Positions 1 to 9,300 of a DNA stretch of 51,712 nucleotides are shown here, one piece after another. The DNA lies in assembly GCA_003104905.1 (NCBI GenBank), contig PQAS01000020.1:1-51712 (forward strand). The letters are read 5' to 3'. The position numbers were made by a program, and so were the translations under genes. Within the stretch, counting starts at the first letter, position 1; each line of letters opens with the position of its first letter. The notes under the pieces were generated by a model. That model made no database searches. It worked only from the letters and a program-made list of their open reading frames with translations, and had not been told where the DNA came from. This stretch comes from Candidatus Methanoperedentaceae archaeon. Its GTDB lineage: Archaea; Halobacteriota; Methanosarcinia; Methanosarcinales; Methanoperedenaceae.

Positions 1-130
1 GAATTATGTAACTGTGCCCATTTTGTATAATATTATATATATCTCACGGGAACATTACGGAAATGGATTCAAATGGAGAAGAAAGCTCTTCAAACGGAAA
101 TCTTTATAACGTGGCTTGCAGGTTGGTAGT

Positions 131-607
131 TCATGGAAAAGCACTTTTAATCCGGCTTACCATTTCTTCATATTTTTTATCATCTATTTTTTTCCAGGCA
201 CGAACACCTTCAATCATAAGGTTAAGTTCTCCAGGGGTGAGCATATTATCTTCTGGTTTTTGTTTAACTCCTTCACATTGCCTATTTTTCTGTTTGATAT
301 TTTCAATTTTCTTAATTAGATCAAAAAATCGGTCCATACTGGCATATTCCTTCCCTGTTAAATCTTTAAGGTCGTATCTGTCTGTAATTATATTCAAAAC
401 TTCTATAATCCAGCCAAGCTGTCTACCGTAGCCTGCTACATCATCTATTATCTCTTTCTCTATTTTTGGATCATCACCGGTATTAACAATATTAATGTTT
501 ATAAATCCCATATCATGCATAAATTGCTGCGAAATAGTGGTCGCTCCAGATAATGGAAAATTCATATATTTTGCCCAAACGTCACCAGGATTTAAGTTTG
601 TGCTCAT
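131..607 (-). CDS. Hypothetical protein, 158 aa
   Basis: I do not recognise this protein. It is soluble, mixed-charge and probably mostly helical, with no signal peptide, membrane segment or Cys pair. The middle has a Lys/Glu/Gln-rich stretch and the C-terminal third is helical and charged. Start ATG at 607 is chosen because a TATA-like box (TTATATAAAGG on the minus strand, 623-633) lies about 20 bp upstream, giving a very short leader or none. It diverges from the U32 gene. Nothing in the first 130 bases looks like a gene. That it is a real gene rests on the long open frame and the promoter. Confidence 0.6.
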   Translation of the reverse strand: MSTNLNPGDVWAKYMNFPLSGATTISQQFMHDMGFININIVNTGDDPKIEKEIIDDVAGYGRQLGWIIEVLNIITDRYDLKDLTGKEYASMDRFFDLIKKIENIKQKNRQCEGVKQKPEDNMLTPGELNLMIEGVRAWKKIDDKKYEEMVSRIKSAFP

Positions 608-744
608 ATTAAGTATATGCCCCCTTTATATAATTCCGCTTTTTTATACATATAGTTATTCTGTTACCATTATCTTACAAAGACAATCCTATCCGCAAAA
701 TTCCTGCAAAACATTTATCATAATGGGAACTAACAGGGAAAATC

Positions 745-1779
745 ATGAAGCTCTTCGTTCCATCACCGGGACATATCGACAGTCTTAAGGAATTATTAAA
801 GCAGAAGGAAAAGATATATTCTATTTTCATGGCAGGGTCCCCTGATTATATAGGCACGGGAAGAAGTAATCTTGCGTCTCCCCAGCTTGAAGATATAAAG
901 GAACAGACGGAATTTGCACATAAGAACGGTGTCAAGATGGAACTTGTACTTAATTCAAGCTGCATGGGAGGACGACAGCTTACGCCCGAAGGATTCAGGA
1001 TAAACCACTGGTATATTGAAAAACTGGTGGATATCGGAATTGATTCAATTGTTGTCGCCGATCCTTATCTTGTCGAGACCATTTCAAGGGAATTTGACGT
1101 GGATGTAGTTGTTTCGGTCCTTGCTTTTGTGGACTCGCCGCAAAAGGCTGAATTCTTCGAAAACCTCGGAGCAAAATCAATAGTCATCGATTCAAATGTA
1201 AACAGGCATTTCGATGTCCTTCATGCGATCAGGGATTCTGTGGATTGCGAATTAAAGCTCCTTATAAACGAAGGCTGTCTTTACCGGTGTCCTTTCAGGT
1301 ATGCGCATTTCAATTTCTTTTCTCATGCTTTCGGGCCTGAACCAAGACCCAATGTACTGGACGATTATTATTACCTGAAATGCCTCGAATTGCGGATTGA
1401 AAATCCTGAACTAATCATTAAGTCCCCCTGGATAAGACCTGAGGATATCAAGCTCTACAAGGATATAACTGATGTTTATAAGATCGGCGGAAGGACCCAT
1501 TTTGTAGACTGGATCCTTAATTGTGTTAATGCATACTATAATGAAAGCTATGATGGGAATCTCATGGACCTGCTTGACTGCCCGAAGGATCTGAAAGACC
1601 TGTATAATATTCCCAATAAAAGCCTTGATGGCATCCTTGAAAAACAATGGATGAACTGCAAGAAAGTATGCAATAAATGCGGCTATTGCAGGACGCTTAC
1701 AAAGAAAGTCACACAGGTCTATTCAAACGGCGGAACAGGATTAGAGAAGTGTTTGCCATGGGAAGCGGTGAAAACATGA
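745..1779 (+). CDS. Peptidase U32 family protein (UbiU/UbiV-like fold)
   Basis: 344 aa, alpha/beta-barrel protein of the U32 collagenase-like family. The family hallmark INEGCLYRCPFRYAH lies at residues 175-188, with Cys178 and Cys182. A C-terminal cluster C305-x3-C309-x2-C312-x2-C315 and Cys73 could supply ligands for an iron-sulfur cluster, as in bacterial UbiU/UbiV and related RNA or cofactor hydroxylases; that use is inference. Several archaeal and bacterial U32 members act in O2-independent hydroxylation rather than proteolysis, so 'peptidase' is a name only. SD-like AGGGAAAA precedes ATG 745. The stop overlaps the ATG of the next gene (ATGA), so the two are translationally coupled. Confidence 0.85.
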   Translation: MKLFVPSPGHIDSLKELLKQKEKIYSIFMAGSPDYIGTGRSNLASPQLEDIKEQTEFAHKNGVKMELVLNSSCMGGRQLTPEGFRINHWYIEKLVDIGIDSIVVADPYLVETISREFDVDVVVSVLAFVDSPQKAEFFENLGAKSIVIDSNVNRHFDVLHAIRDSVDCELKLLINEGCLYRCPFRYAHFNFFSHAFGPEPRPNVLDDYYYLKCLELRIENPELIIKSPWIRPEDIKLYKDITDVYKIGGRTHFVDWILNCVNAYYNESYDGNLMDLLDCPKDLKDLYNIPNKSLDGILEKQWMNCKKVCNKCGYCRTLTKKVTQVYSNGGTGLEKCLPWEAVKT

Positions 1780-2159
1780 TAACAGAAGAAATTTTGAAAA
1801 ACAGGGCTGAATTTGAAGAGAAGACAAGAAAACTGATAGGCAGGCCCGTACTCTTGATAGAGCTTGATCTATTCGCCCTGCCCTGCGGATGCTCTGGCAT
1901 TACAGCGAATATGAGGGGTCTTGAGGTTGATGATCTTGAAGTTTTTGAACCGCAAATTTTGCAGCTTGTCAAAGAAATGGCTGCAAGATTTGAGATTAAA
2001 CCCACCGTGACATTTGCACGTCTTGTTCCCGGAAGTTCGATCGTGGCGTCGCTTAACTGGCGCACTCTATGCATGCGCTGTTATCCTGAATTCGCAAGAA
2101 GCGAGGGGAAAATGCCAAGGCCGGATCTGTATATGCTGCACTTTGAAAGACGAAAATAG
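1776..2159 (+). CDS. Hypothetical Cys-containing partner of the U32 protein, 127 aa
   Basis: I do not recognise the family. The start is ATG 1776, which overlaps the U32 stop as ATGA; an in-frame ATG at 1758 is an alternative. Visible features are a short CGC motif in the first half (sequence FALPCGCSG) and a C-x2-C motif late in the protein (TLCMRCYPEF). Together they give four Cys that could hold a metal or an FeS cluster. There is no signal peptide or membrane segment. Tight coupling to a U32-family gene that itself has FeS-type cysteines suggests a common complex or pathway. That is inference from context only. Confidence 0.7.
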   Translation: MITEEILKNRAEFEEKTRKLIGRPVLLIELDLFALPCGCSGITANMRGLEVDDLEVFEPQILQLVKEMAARFEIKPTVTFARLVPGSSIVASLNWRTLCMRCYPEFARSEGKMPRPDLYMLHFERRK

Positions 2160-2182
2160 TTTTTTCGGTTCCTGATATTAAT

Positions 2183-2425
2183 CTAATTATTCTTTGGACT
2201 GGAATATTCCCTTACTACTTTTATTGATGTTTGGAACGATATTTCAGATGATAATCTCGCTACAATAAATGTGAGAACCGACATGACAATTCCAAGCGAT
2301 GTATCGTCCTTTCCGAAAGATACGCCCACAAGAACTAATAAAATGTTATAGGTTCCGCCAACGATATGCTGGATATTCTGTAGTCCTCTCGAGTCATCAG
2401 GTAACTTTGGTTTTTTTGCATTCAT
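2183..2425 (-). CDS. Small membrane protein, 80 aa
   Basis: Unrecognised small protein with a basic N-terminus (MNAKKPKLPDDSRG), two hydrophobic segments (about residues 20-40 and 46-63) and a short polar tail. ATG 2425 is preferred over the upstream ATG 2470, because the extra residues are only a run of Lys/Glu that overlaps the spacer after the zinc-ribbon gene. It lies between convergent and co-directional neighbours with no functional hint. Confidence 0.5.
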   Translation of the reverse strand: MNAKKPKLPDDSRGLQNIQHIVGGTYNILLVLVGVSFGKDDTSLGIVMSVLTFIVARLSSEISFQTSIKVVREYSSPKNN

Positions 2426-2476
2426 TTTGATCTTTTCTTCTTTGCTTTTAATTTTGATGACAGATAACAAGGACTG

Positions 2477-2611
2477 CTATTGCTTTAACAGGAGAGTTGC
2501 AACAGGTGCATAGATTCCATTTCCACATTCAGAACACATTTTTCTTTTAGTAGAATCACTCTTAATATGGTGCCCGCATACCAGACACTCATATTCGATC
2601 ATTTTTTTCAT
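2477..2611 (-). CDS. Mini zinc-ribbon protein, 44 aa
   Basis: A very short ORF reading MKKMIEYECLVCGHHIKSDS and continuing to LLLKQ. Two CxxC pairs (C9-x2-C12 and C26-x2-C29) are the spacing of a rubredoxin-like or FmdB-like zinc ribbon. A further in-frame ATG at 2626 would add five residues. It ends about 50 bases before the small membrane protein on the same strand, so the two may be cotranscribed. The function is unknown; the zinc-ribbon assignment follows from the two knuckles. Confidence 0.6.
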   Translation of the reverse strand: MKKMIEYECLVCGHHIKSDSTKRKMCSECGNGIYAPVATLLLKQ

Positions 2612-2760
2612 AATAATAATAACCATAATGATGTCTATGGATATAAGGATTATTATTCGCGCACTAAACCAAAGCAGGCAAAAATATTTGTTTGTTCACT
2701 GCGAATAGCAGAAGAAGTCTAAAAAAAATCGGATCGAAAACGTATTTACAAGAGATATAT

Positions 2761-3321
2761 ATGGAACTAACGCCCATTTTTACAACATTTGGCCTTATTG
2801 CGCTTGCTGAGCTTGGCGACAAAACACAACTCACTGTGATAGCGCTGTCTGCAAGATATGACCGGAAAAAGGTCTTTTCAGGAGTGGTACTTGCCTTTAT
2901 TGTTGTGACAGGGCTTGGCGTTCTTGTCGGGGAAGGACTATTACGATTGATCCCGGAAAATATTATCAAAATAATTGCGGGTCTTATGTTTATTATTTTC
3001 GGGATCCTGATGCTTAGATCCAAAGAAGATGGCGAAGAAAATAATGGTTCGCAGATTATGAATCCGTTCATTTCGACGTTCAGTATGATAGCTCTTGCAG
3101 AGATGGGTGACAAAACACAACTTTCTGCCATAACACTCGCGGCAAAATATAATTCGCCTTACCTGGTCTTTACAGGTGCTGTTCTAGCCCTTGCGGCAAT
3201 AAGTCTTATTGGGATACTTGCCGGTAAGAAATTATGTGATATGGTGCCTCTGTCTAAGATCAAGCTGGGAGCAGGAGGGTTGTTTATCCTGTTCGGAATT
3301 TTATTCATAGCAGGATTCTAA
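2761..3321 (+). CDS. GDT1/TMEM165 (UPF0016) family cation transporter
   Basis: 186 aa membrane protein made of two homologous halves. Each half carries the signature E-x-G-D-K-T-Q, ELGDKTQ at residues 17-23 and EMGDKTQ at 114-120. About six hydrophobic helices flank a short acidic loop (residues 87-97). The family exports Mn2+ or Ca2+ (bacterial MneA/Mnx, yeast Gdt1); which ion here is unknown. ATG 2761 is chosen because both family halves then start normally; an upstream ATG at 2692 would add 23 basic residues not typical of the family. It is monocistronic. Confidence 0.92.
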   Translation: MELTPIFTTFGLIALAELGDKTQLTVIALSARYDRKKVFSGVVLAFIVVTGLGVLVGEGLLRLIPENIIKIIAGLMFIIFGILMLRSKEDGEENNGSQIMNPFISTFSMIALAEMGDKTQLSAITLAAKYNSPYLVFTGAVLALAAISLIGILAGKKLCDMVPLSKIKLGAGGLFILFGILFIAGF

Positions 3322-3357
3322 GCTAAAAAAAAGCAAAAATAAATAAATGAAACCGGA

Positions 3358-3972
3358 TCAGAAACCCAGTTTTTCATTTACGAAAATGAGATTTATCTTT
3401 CTGTTTTCGTTTATTTCCCTTTCAAAGATCAGATATTTTCCAATTGTCGTACCCGCATAACCGATACTTTTCATTCGTTTATCTTCAAGCGGGACACAGT
3501 GCTCACGAATGCGTTTGAATCCTTCTTCCAATGTTGAAACAATCTTTTGGGCACCCACTATCCAGATAACATTATCAGATGAGAAAGCGCAGGAAGGAAT
3601 CGAGCTTCCAGTTGCATTTACTATTAATATTTCTCCCGTTAGGGCAACAGCATGGACACTTCCAAGGAAGTATTCTGATGTAATGCTTTTCTTACGAAGT
3701 TCCATCTGTTTTGCAGGATCTTTTTCCGCAAGGATCTGGTCTTTCAGGTTTTTCCAGGGATGTTTCCCGGATTTAAGCATGTCCGTGAAACCGATTTGAT
3801 CCAGTGTTGTCGAGCCTCCTGTCATCACTTCTTTCCCTGCAGGTATCAGTTTAATTATTTTACCGAGAGCGTCTTCTTTGGTGTTTACCAGTTCGACAGT
3901 GACATTGCGTGTTTTCAATGCTTCCATTGCTCTTTTGATTACATCTTTTGATGCTAATGTATCATAGTTCAT
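3358..3972 (-). CDS. LUD domain protein (LutC/YkgG-like)
   Basis: 204 aa, one LUD domain with the typical motifs MTGGSTTLDQIG, SSDNVIWIVGAQK and VGAQKIVSTLEEGFKR. LUD proteins are linked to lactate utilisation (LutB/LutC) and to other redox enzymes. No lutA or lutB gene lies beside it, so the substrate cannot be named. It diverges from mch. The start ATG 3972 is preceded by a GGGAGG-like sequence on the minus strand (TTGGGAGGAAC, ending just before ATG), a strong ribosome-binding site. Confidence 0.85.
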   Translation of the reverse strand: MNYDTLASKDVIKRAMEALKTRNVTVELVNTKEDALGKIIKLIPAGKEVMTGGSTTLDQIGFTDMLKSGKHPWKNLKDQILAEKDPAKQMELRKKSITSEYFLGSVHAVALTGEILIVNATGSSIPSCAFSSDNVIWIVGAQKIVSTLEEGFKRIREHCVPLEDKRMKSIGYAGTTIGKYLIFEREINENRKINLIFVNEKLGF

Positions 3973-4068
3973 TATGTTCCTCCCAAATAATTAATAGAAT
4001 TCATTATGTATAAATAGATAATACAATCCCAACAATACATTAATAATTGCCTGATATGGGTAAGTCAA

Positions 4069-4120
4069 AAACCTTATAAACTTGTTTTTCCTACTAACTA
4101 CACGTACTACAAGGTGGTGA
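4069..4120 (+). promoter_or_regulatory. mch promoter and ribosome-binding site
   Basis: A TATA-like box CCTTATAAAC (about 4071-4080) lies so that transcription would start near 4100-4105. The near-perfect archaeal SD AGGTGGTGA (4112-4120) lies seven bases before the TTG start at 4127. The strong SD is what makes TTG 4127 the credible start. Confidence 0.65.
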
Positions 4121-4126
4121 ATTATT

Positions 4127-5077
4127 TTGCTAAGTGTTAACGAAAAAGCAATGGAAATTGCAGAAGAAATGATGGATTGGTCGGAAGAATTAAAAATAAA
4201 AGCTTTAGAATTGAAAAATGGCGGAAAAGTCATAGATTGCGGGATAAACGTGCCGGGGGGGTATGAAGCCGGTCTTTTATTCACTGAGATCTGTATGGGG
4301 GGGTTCGGAGGCTGTTCAGTATCAGTGCATAAAATAAGTGATATACCAGTTGGGTTCATCGATGTTACAACGGATCATCCTGCAATATCATGCCTTGGAG
4401 CGCAGAAAGCGGGGTGGAGGATAAGTGTGGATAAATATTTCGCCATGGGTTCAGGCCCTGCAAGGGCGCTTGCGCTAAAACCCAAGAAAACTTATGAGCG
4501 AATTAAATATGAAGATGATTATGAGTATGCTGTTATCGCCCTTGAATCGAACCAGCTTCCTGATGATAAAGTAATTGACACAATAGCAGAAGCATGCCAT
4601 GTTGAATCGGAAAATGTAATAGCCCTTGTAGCGCCCACAGCCAGTATAGTTGGCTCGGTACAGGTTTCAGGACGCGTGGTTGAGACAGCAATATTTAAAC
4701 TCAATGAACTTGGATACGATACTACAAAAATAATAAGCGGCACAGGATGCGCCCCAATCGCCCCGGTCGTCAAAGATGATCTGAAGGCCATGGGAAGCAC
4801 CAATGACAGCGTGATATATTACGGCTCCGTATTCCTTACTGTGAGGGGATTTGAAGAAGATAAATTCAAGATGGTACCTTCCAGCACTTCAAAGGATTAT
4901 GGTAAACCATTCTATAAAACATTCAAGGATGCCGGATATGATTTCTTCAAGATCGACGCCAATGTGTTCGCGCCGGCCGAAGTTACCGTAAATGACCTTG
5001 AAACGGGTAAGACATATCATGCAGGCCACCTGAATAGTGAAGTAATTCTGGAATCTTATGGCATAAACGGGATATAA
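4127..5077 (+). CDS. mch: Methenyl-tetrahydromethanopterin cyclohydrolase
   Basis: 316 aa, usual length for Mch. It interconverts methenyl-H4MPT and formyl-H4MPT in the cytoplasmic C1 pathway; in methane oxidisers it runs in the hydrolytic direction. Family motifs include [14 protein letters not shown] near residue 55, the [11 protein letters not shown] segment near 108, and [12 protein letters not shown] in the second half. The start codon is TTG 4127, fixed by a strong SD. The gene stands alone, divergent from the LUD gene and convergent with the helical-repeat protein. It is the clearest sign of a methanogen-type C1 pathway in the window. Confidence 0.97.
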   Translation: MLSVNEKAMEIAEEMMDWSEELKIKALELKNGGKVIDCGINVPGGYEAGLLFTEICMGGFGGCSVSVHKISDIPVGFIDVTTDHPAISCLGAQKAGWRISVDKYFAMGSGPARALALKPKKTYERIKYEDDYEYAVIALESNQLPDDKVIDTIAEACHVESENVIALVAPTASIVGSVQVSGRVVETAIFKLNELGYDTTKIISGTGCAPIAPVVKDDLKAMGSTNDSVIYYGSVFLTVRGFEEDKFKMVPSSTSKDYGKPFYKTFKDAGYDFFKIDANVFAPAEVTVNDLETGKTYHAGHLNSEVILESYGINGI

Positions 5078-5098
5078 TTCTCGTAAATTTTCCCGTTT
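5065..5098. terminator. Inverted repeat at the mch 3' end
   Basis: AAACGGGA (5065-5072) pairs with TCCCGTTT (5091-5098) across an 18-base loop that contains the mch stop codon. It sits between convergent genes. It could be a weak terminator or a 3'-end processing hairpin. The stem is only eight pairs. Confidence 0.35.
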
Positions 5099-5107
5099 CT
5101 ATTCGGG

Positions 5108-6136
5108 TTAATCCGTTTTCCTTATTTTGATCTCCATATAACCCGCATCATCCCCTGAACTCAAAACGACATTCTGCGACCCGCAATTCCCGCATACAGC
5201 GCAGTTGATTAATCCTTTTCCGCTCCCCAGGATATCCATCTCAACACAAAAATGCAAGACCCCATATTGCGTTTTCATAAGATTATCAAGCTTTTCTTCA
5301 TCTTCTTTAGTTTCAGGGCATTTTGAAACTTCAAAATATCTTTCTTTTATGTTAATCCTGTTTTCACAATCCGAACAATGCTTTTGCCCAAAACCTTTCA
5401 AGGAGCTTGAGTTTTTCAATTCCTCATAAGATATTTCCCTGACATCCAGTGTTTTTGCCTCTTCTACTTTCTGCGCTGCCACAAAAGCTTTTCTTGCATC
5501 ATCGGTGCGTTTTTCCAGGAGACATGCCTCACCGCATGTACGAAGAATTTCTTTTGTAGGAGTCTTATTTGCCAATTTGTAAGCCTCAAGGCCGGGGGTG
5601 ATCTGTCCTTTATTGAAACACATGTTGCCGCAAATCATCAGCTCGTCTGCAGGCAGGGCCTTATTTGCCAATTTGTATGCCTCCAGGCCATCCGAAAGCC
5701 GGCCGTCTTTGAAACACATGTTTCCGCAAATAATGAGTTCTTCTTCGGGTAGTTTTTCTTTAATTATCTTGTAGGCTTCAAGACCCGATGAGATCTTTCC
5801 TTTGCGAAGGCACTCTTTTCCGATAAAGGCTATTTTCTCCCTGGGAAGAGGCATTCCGACTATTCTGGAAGCATCAACTGCCGAGTAAATTTTTTCATCT
5901 TCAAGATATTTGTTAACATATTTTATGAGTACATCTTTAGGAAGTTCAATTCCGGCGGCTTTTGAGCCGTCAATTGCCTTCTGCATCCACCCATTATCGA
6001 GATATTTCCGAATATACACATTTAGTTCTTCGTTTGAAAGCGGCGCTCCCGTTACTTTTGCAGTATCTATAGCTTCTGCCATCCTTCCTTCATCAAGGCA
6101 TTTTTTTATGTAAGCTGTTACTTTCTCATCGGTCAT
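5108..6136 (-). CDS. Helical-repeat protein with C-terminal zinc ribbon, 342 aa
   Basis: The first ~230 residues are seven tandem units of about 32-33 aa with a common pattern (Y/C-x3-C/Y-L/F-x3-G-x4-G/A-L/I-E/D-A-x-K ... L-P-x-E-E-L). They are TPR-like helix pairs but not standard TPRs. Units 4-6 share near-identical strings such as GLEAYKLANK, and units 5 and 6 begin CGNMCF. After a linker, the C-terminal part has Cys pairs (CSDC, and INCAVCGNCGSQN) of zinc-ribbon type. It is soluble and probably a scaffold or adaptor. I cannot name a family. It is monocistronic, facing mch. Confidence 0.75.
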   Translation of the reverse strand: MTDEKVTAYIKKCLDEGRMAEAIDTAKVTGAPLSNEELNVYIRKYLDNGWMQKAIDGSKAAGIELPKDVLIKYVNKYLEDEKIYSAVDASRIVGMPLPREKIAFIGKECLRKGKISSGLEAYKIIKEKLPEEELIICGNMCFKDGRLSDGLEAYKLANKALPADELMICGNMCFNKGQITPGLEAYKLANKTPTKEILRTCGEACLLEKRTDDARKAFVAAQKVEEAKTLDVREISYEELKNSSSLKGFGQKHCSDCENRINIKERYFEVSKCPETKEDEEKLDNLMKTQYGVLHFCVEMDILGSGKGLINCAVCGNCGSQNVVLSSGDDAGYMEIKIRKTD

Positions 6137-6256
6137 TTTCTTTTTTCCATTTACGTTTATTAATTAATAAATTTCTTCTTAAATGTATCTATCCTCACTG
6201 TTCCACTGTCTTGATCATTGGTTTCAATCATACCATAATAAGATTTTTGATACAGA

Positions 6257-6320
6257 TTTATTTTATATAGGACTTAGATTAATAGATAATTAACTGCATT
6301 TAAAAAAATGTGGCAAGGAG
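6257..6320 (+). promoter_or_regulatory. Promoter and SD of the multicopper oxidase gene
   Basis: A TATA-like sequence TTTATTTTATATAG (6257-6270) would place the transcript start near 6290. The SD AAGGAG (6315-6320) lies eight bases before ATG 6329. This decides against the earlier in-frame ATG at 6308, which has no SD. Confidence 0.55.
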
Positions 6321-6328
6321 TAGGAAAT

Positions 6329-9300
6329 ATGGGATTAAAACAAATCAGGGATGAATACATTCCAGACAAAAAAAAACATATATCAAAGAAAATGAATAAA
6401 GCTAGTTTTGGAATGATATTACTTATCGCAGGAATACTGTTTTCAATATTTTTATTGAATAGCAGCGCTGCTGTCACGAGTATTATACCAGCATCAGAAG
6501 GCAGTTCCGTTACATCGGCGCAAAACCAGTCATTAAGCGAAAATACCGGGAATAATGCCCAGTCCAATGCCGTCGACAAGATCAAACCCATAAAGAAGAG
6601 AAAGACAAAAGAGGAAAGAGCTGCCGCAGCAAAAAATAAGAAAGCGCTTCTTGATGCCACGGCCAATGCTATCATCAATCCTGCGCTTGTCGGGCCAGCG
6701 CCTGGAAGTTCACTCCTTACACCTGACTATTGGGGATTTGCTCCCAACTATGCAAACAGCCCTTTGCCGCCAGTTGTAAACATTATGGGTGGGAACGGTA
6801 CTAACGCTACCGGGTTGGCTACAGTACAGAAAGGTGTGGTTACCGATATCATGATTATGAATGGGGGAAGCGGTTACAACTCTACTCCCAATGTCACCGT
6901 AACAGGAATAGATGGTTCAGGAGCCACGGCATCAGCGACAATAACCGGTCCTGTTACTGCTCTTACACTTATCGACGGAGGCTCAGGATATACATTGGCT
7001 CCCAATGTCACCATATCTGCGCCAACGAGTATTGGAGGAATCACAGCTACTGCTGATGCAATAATTTCCGGCGCTGTAAGCAGTTTAATGTTGGTGAATG
7101 GTGCCGGATATACTTCTCCGAATGTCAGCATATCGGGTGGCGGAGGTGCCGGGGCTAATGCTACCGCTTACGGATCAGTGGACAATATTATGATAACTAA
7201 TACAGGTTCAGGCTATATCGCACCTGTCGTCGTGATTTCCGCGCCAACATTACCCGGGGGAATAAACGCAGCAGCTACGGTAAATGGATCGGTGGATAAT
7301 ATTACGGTGCTTGACCCGGGATCCGGCTATATTGCCCCCGTCGTCGTCATTTCCGCGCCAACATTACCCGGAGGGATCAACGCTGCAGCTACGGCAATTA
7401 TTGATATAAATGGCAACATAACTGGCATAACGCTTGACAACGGAGGCTCAGGTTATACAACTGCGCCAGTTGTGAGCATTACTGGCGCTAATACCACAGG
7501 CGCTATCGCCTTTTCTACGATCAATGTTTCCGGCATTACGCTTGATAGCGGTGGTTCAAACTATACAACTGCACCTGCTGTCAGCATTACTGGCGCTAAT
7601 ACTTCAGGCACTATCGTCTCTTCTACGATTAATGTTTCAGGCATTATGCTTGATAACGGAGGTTCGGGTTATACGTCTGCGCCTGTTGTCACTATTTCTG
7701 ATCTTATAGGATTCCCAACCACTTTTGCAACTGCAACAGCATCTATAAGCACTTCTGTTACCGGCCTCATTATCACGAATCAGGGCAGCGGCTATACATC
7801 TGCTCCTGCGGTCACTATTGATGCGCCAGCAAGCGGAATTACAGCTTCGGCATATGCAACCATAACAGGTCCTGTTACCGCTATCACATTAACGAATGGA
7901 GGCAGTGGCTACGGCGGTATGCGAAAATTTGTTGATTCCCTGCCCGGTCTGAACATCGCGGGTGCAAATAACATTGGTCAGTATCTTCCCGTCGCTGTTC
8001 CTGATATCACAACATATCCGGACACTGATTATTACGAGATAGAGCTGGGAGAGTATACGGAGCAGATGCATTCGGACCTGGCTCCAACAAAACTGCGAGG
8101 CTACAGACAGACCAATACGAATGATCCCAATATTAGCAGGTTCAGTTATCTGGGTCCGGTCATAGTAGCCCATAAGGACCGACCTGTACGTATCAAGTTC
8201 ACCAACAATCTATCAGCGAACGCGGGAGGTAATCTTTTTCTGCCTGTTGATCCAACCGTCATGGGAGCGGGTATGTTCGACATTAACTGGGATCCCAATA
8301 CAAAGCTGCCTCTGGCAGGACCAAACCTGGTCGGGAACTTCAGCCAGAACCGCGCTACTCTTCATCTCCATGGCGGCAATACTCCATGGATCAGTGACGG
8401 GACGCAGCACCAATGGATCACACCAGCAGGTGAATCGACTTCATATCCCAGAGGCGTGAGTGTGGCGTATGTTCCTGATATGTGGTATGACCCGATTAAA
8501 CATGCAACAGTTCCCGCAGGGACGGCAAATGCAACAAATGATCCTGGCAGTGGTTCGCAGACGTTCTATTATACCAATCAGCAGAGTGCAAGGTTGATGT
8601 TTTATCACGACCACGCTTACGGGATCACGCGTCTTAACGTCTATGCGGGAGAAGCTGCGGGTTACCTTGAACAGGATCCTGAAGAGCAGGCTATGGTAAA
8701 CGCAGGGATTATCCCGGCAGCGCAAATCCCCCTGATAATCCAGGACAAGACCTTTGTACCGGGTCCGAACCAGCTGTATGCCCAGGATCCCACATGGGAT
8801 ACGGCCAAATTTGGCGGCTTCAGTAATCTCTGGCTGCCTCATGTCTATATGCCTAACCAGAATCCATGGGACACAAGCGGAGCGAACGCCATGGGACGGT
8901 GGGACTATGGCCCATGGTTCTGGCCTGTGTTCCCAACGACCTTCGGCCAGGTCCTAAATCCGTACTATGATCCAGTCAATGCGCCGTGGGAGCCACAATA
9001 TATCCCTGGGACACCTAATCCGTCCATTGTACCTGAAGCTTTCATGGATACAGTTGTTGTCAACGGAGCTGTCTACCCATATATTACCGTGGAACCAAAG
9101 GCATATCGGCTGCGGATATTGAATGCAGCAAATGACAGGTTCCTCAACCTGCAGCTGTATCAGGCCAAGTCAGGTAATCCTATGTGGGATGCAAATGGCA
9201 ATATTTCAGACCCGAATGCTGGCGAGGTCAACATGGTTCCATTTAATTCGAACCAGAATTTGATCACGCCATTCCCTGCCTGGTGGTATACGCCCGGACT

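Noticed and set aside
63-431. 122-codon plus-strand frame at the left edge
   Set aside because: Overlaps the better-supported 158-aa gene on the other strand, is low in charge and has no promoter.
2692-2760. N-terminal 23-residue extension of the GDT1 transporter
   Set aside because: It lacks an SD and lengthens the protein before the first helix beyond family norm.
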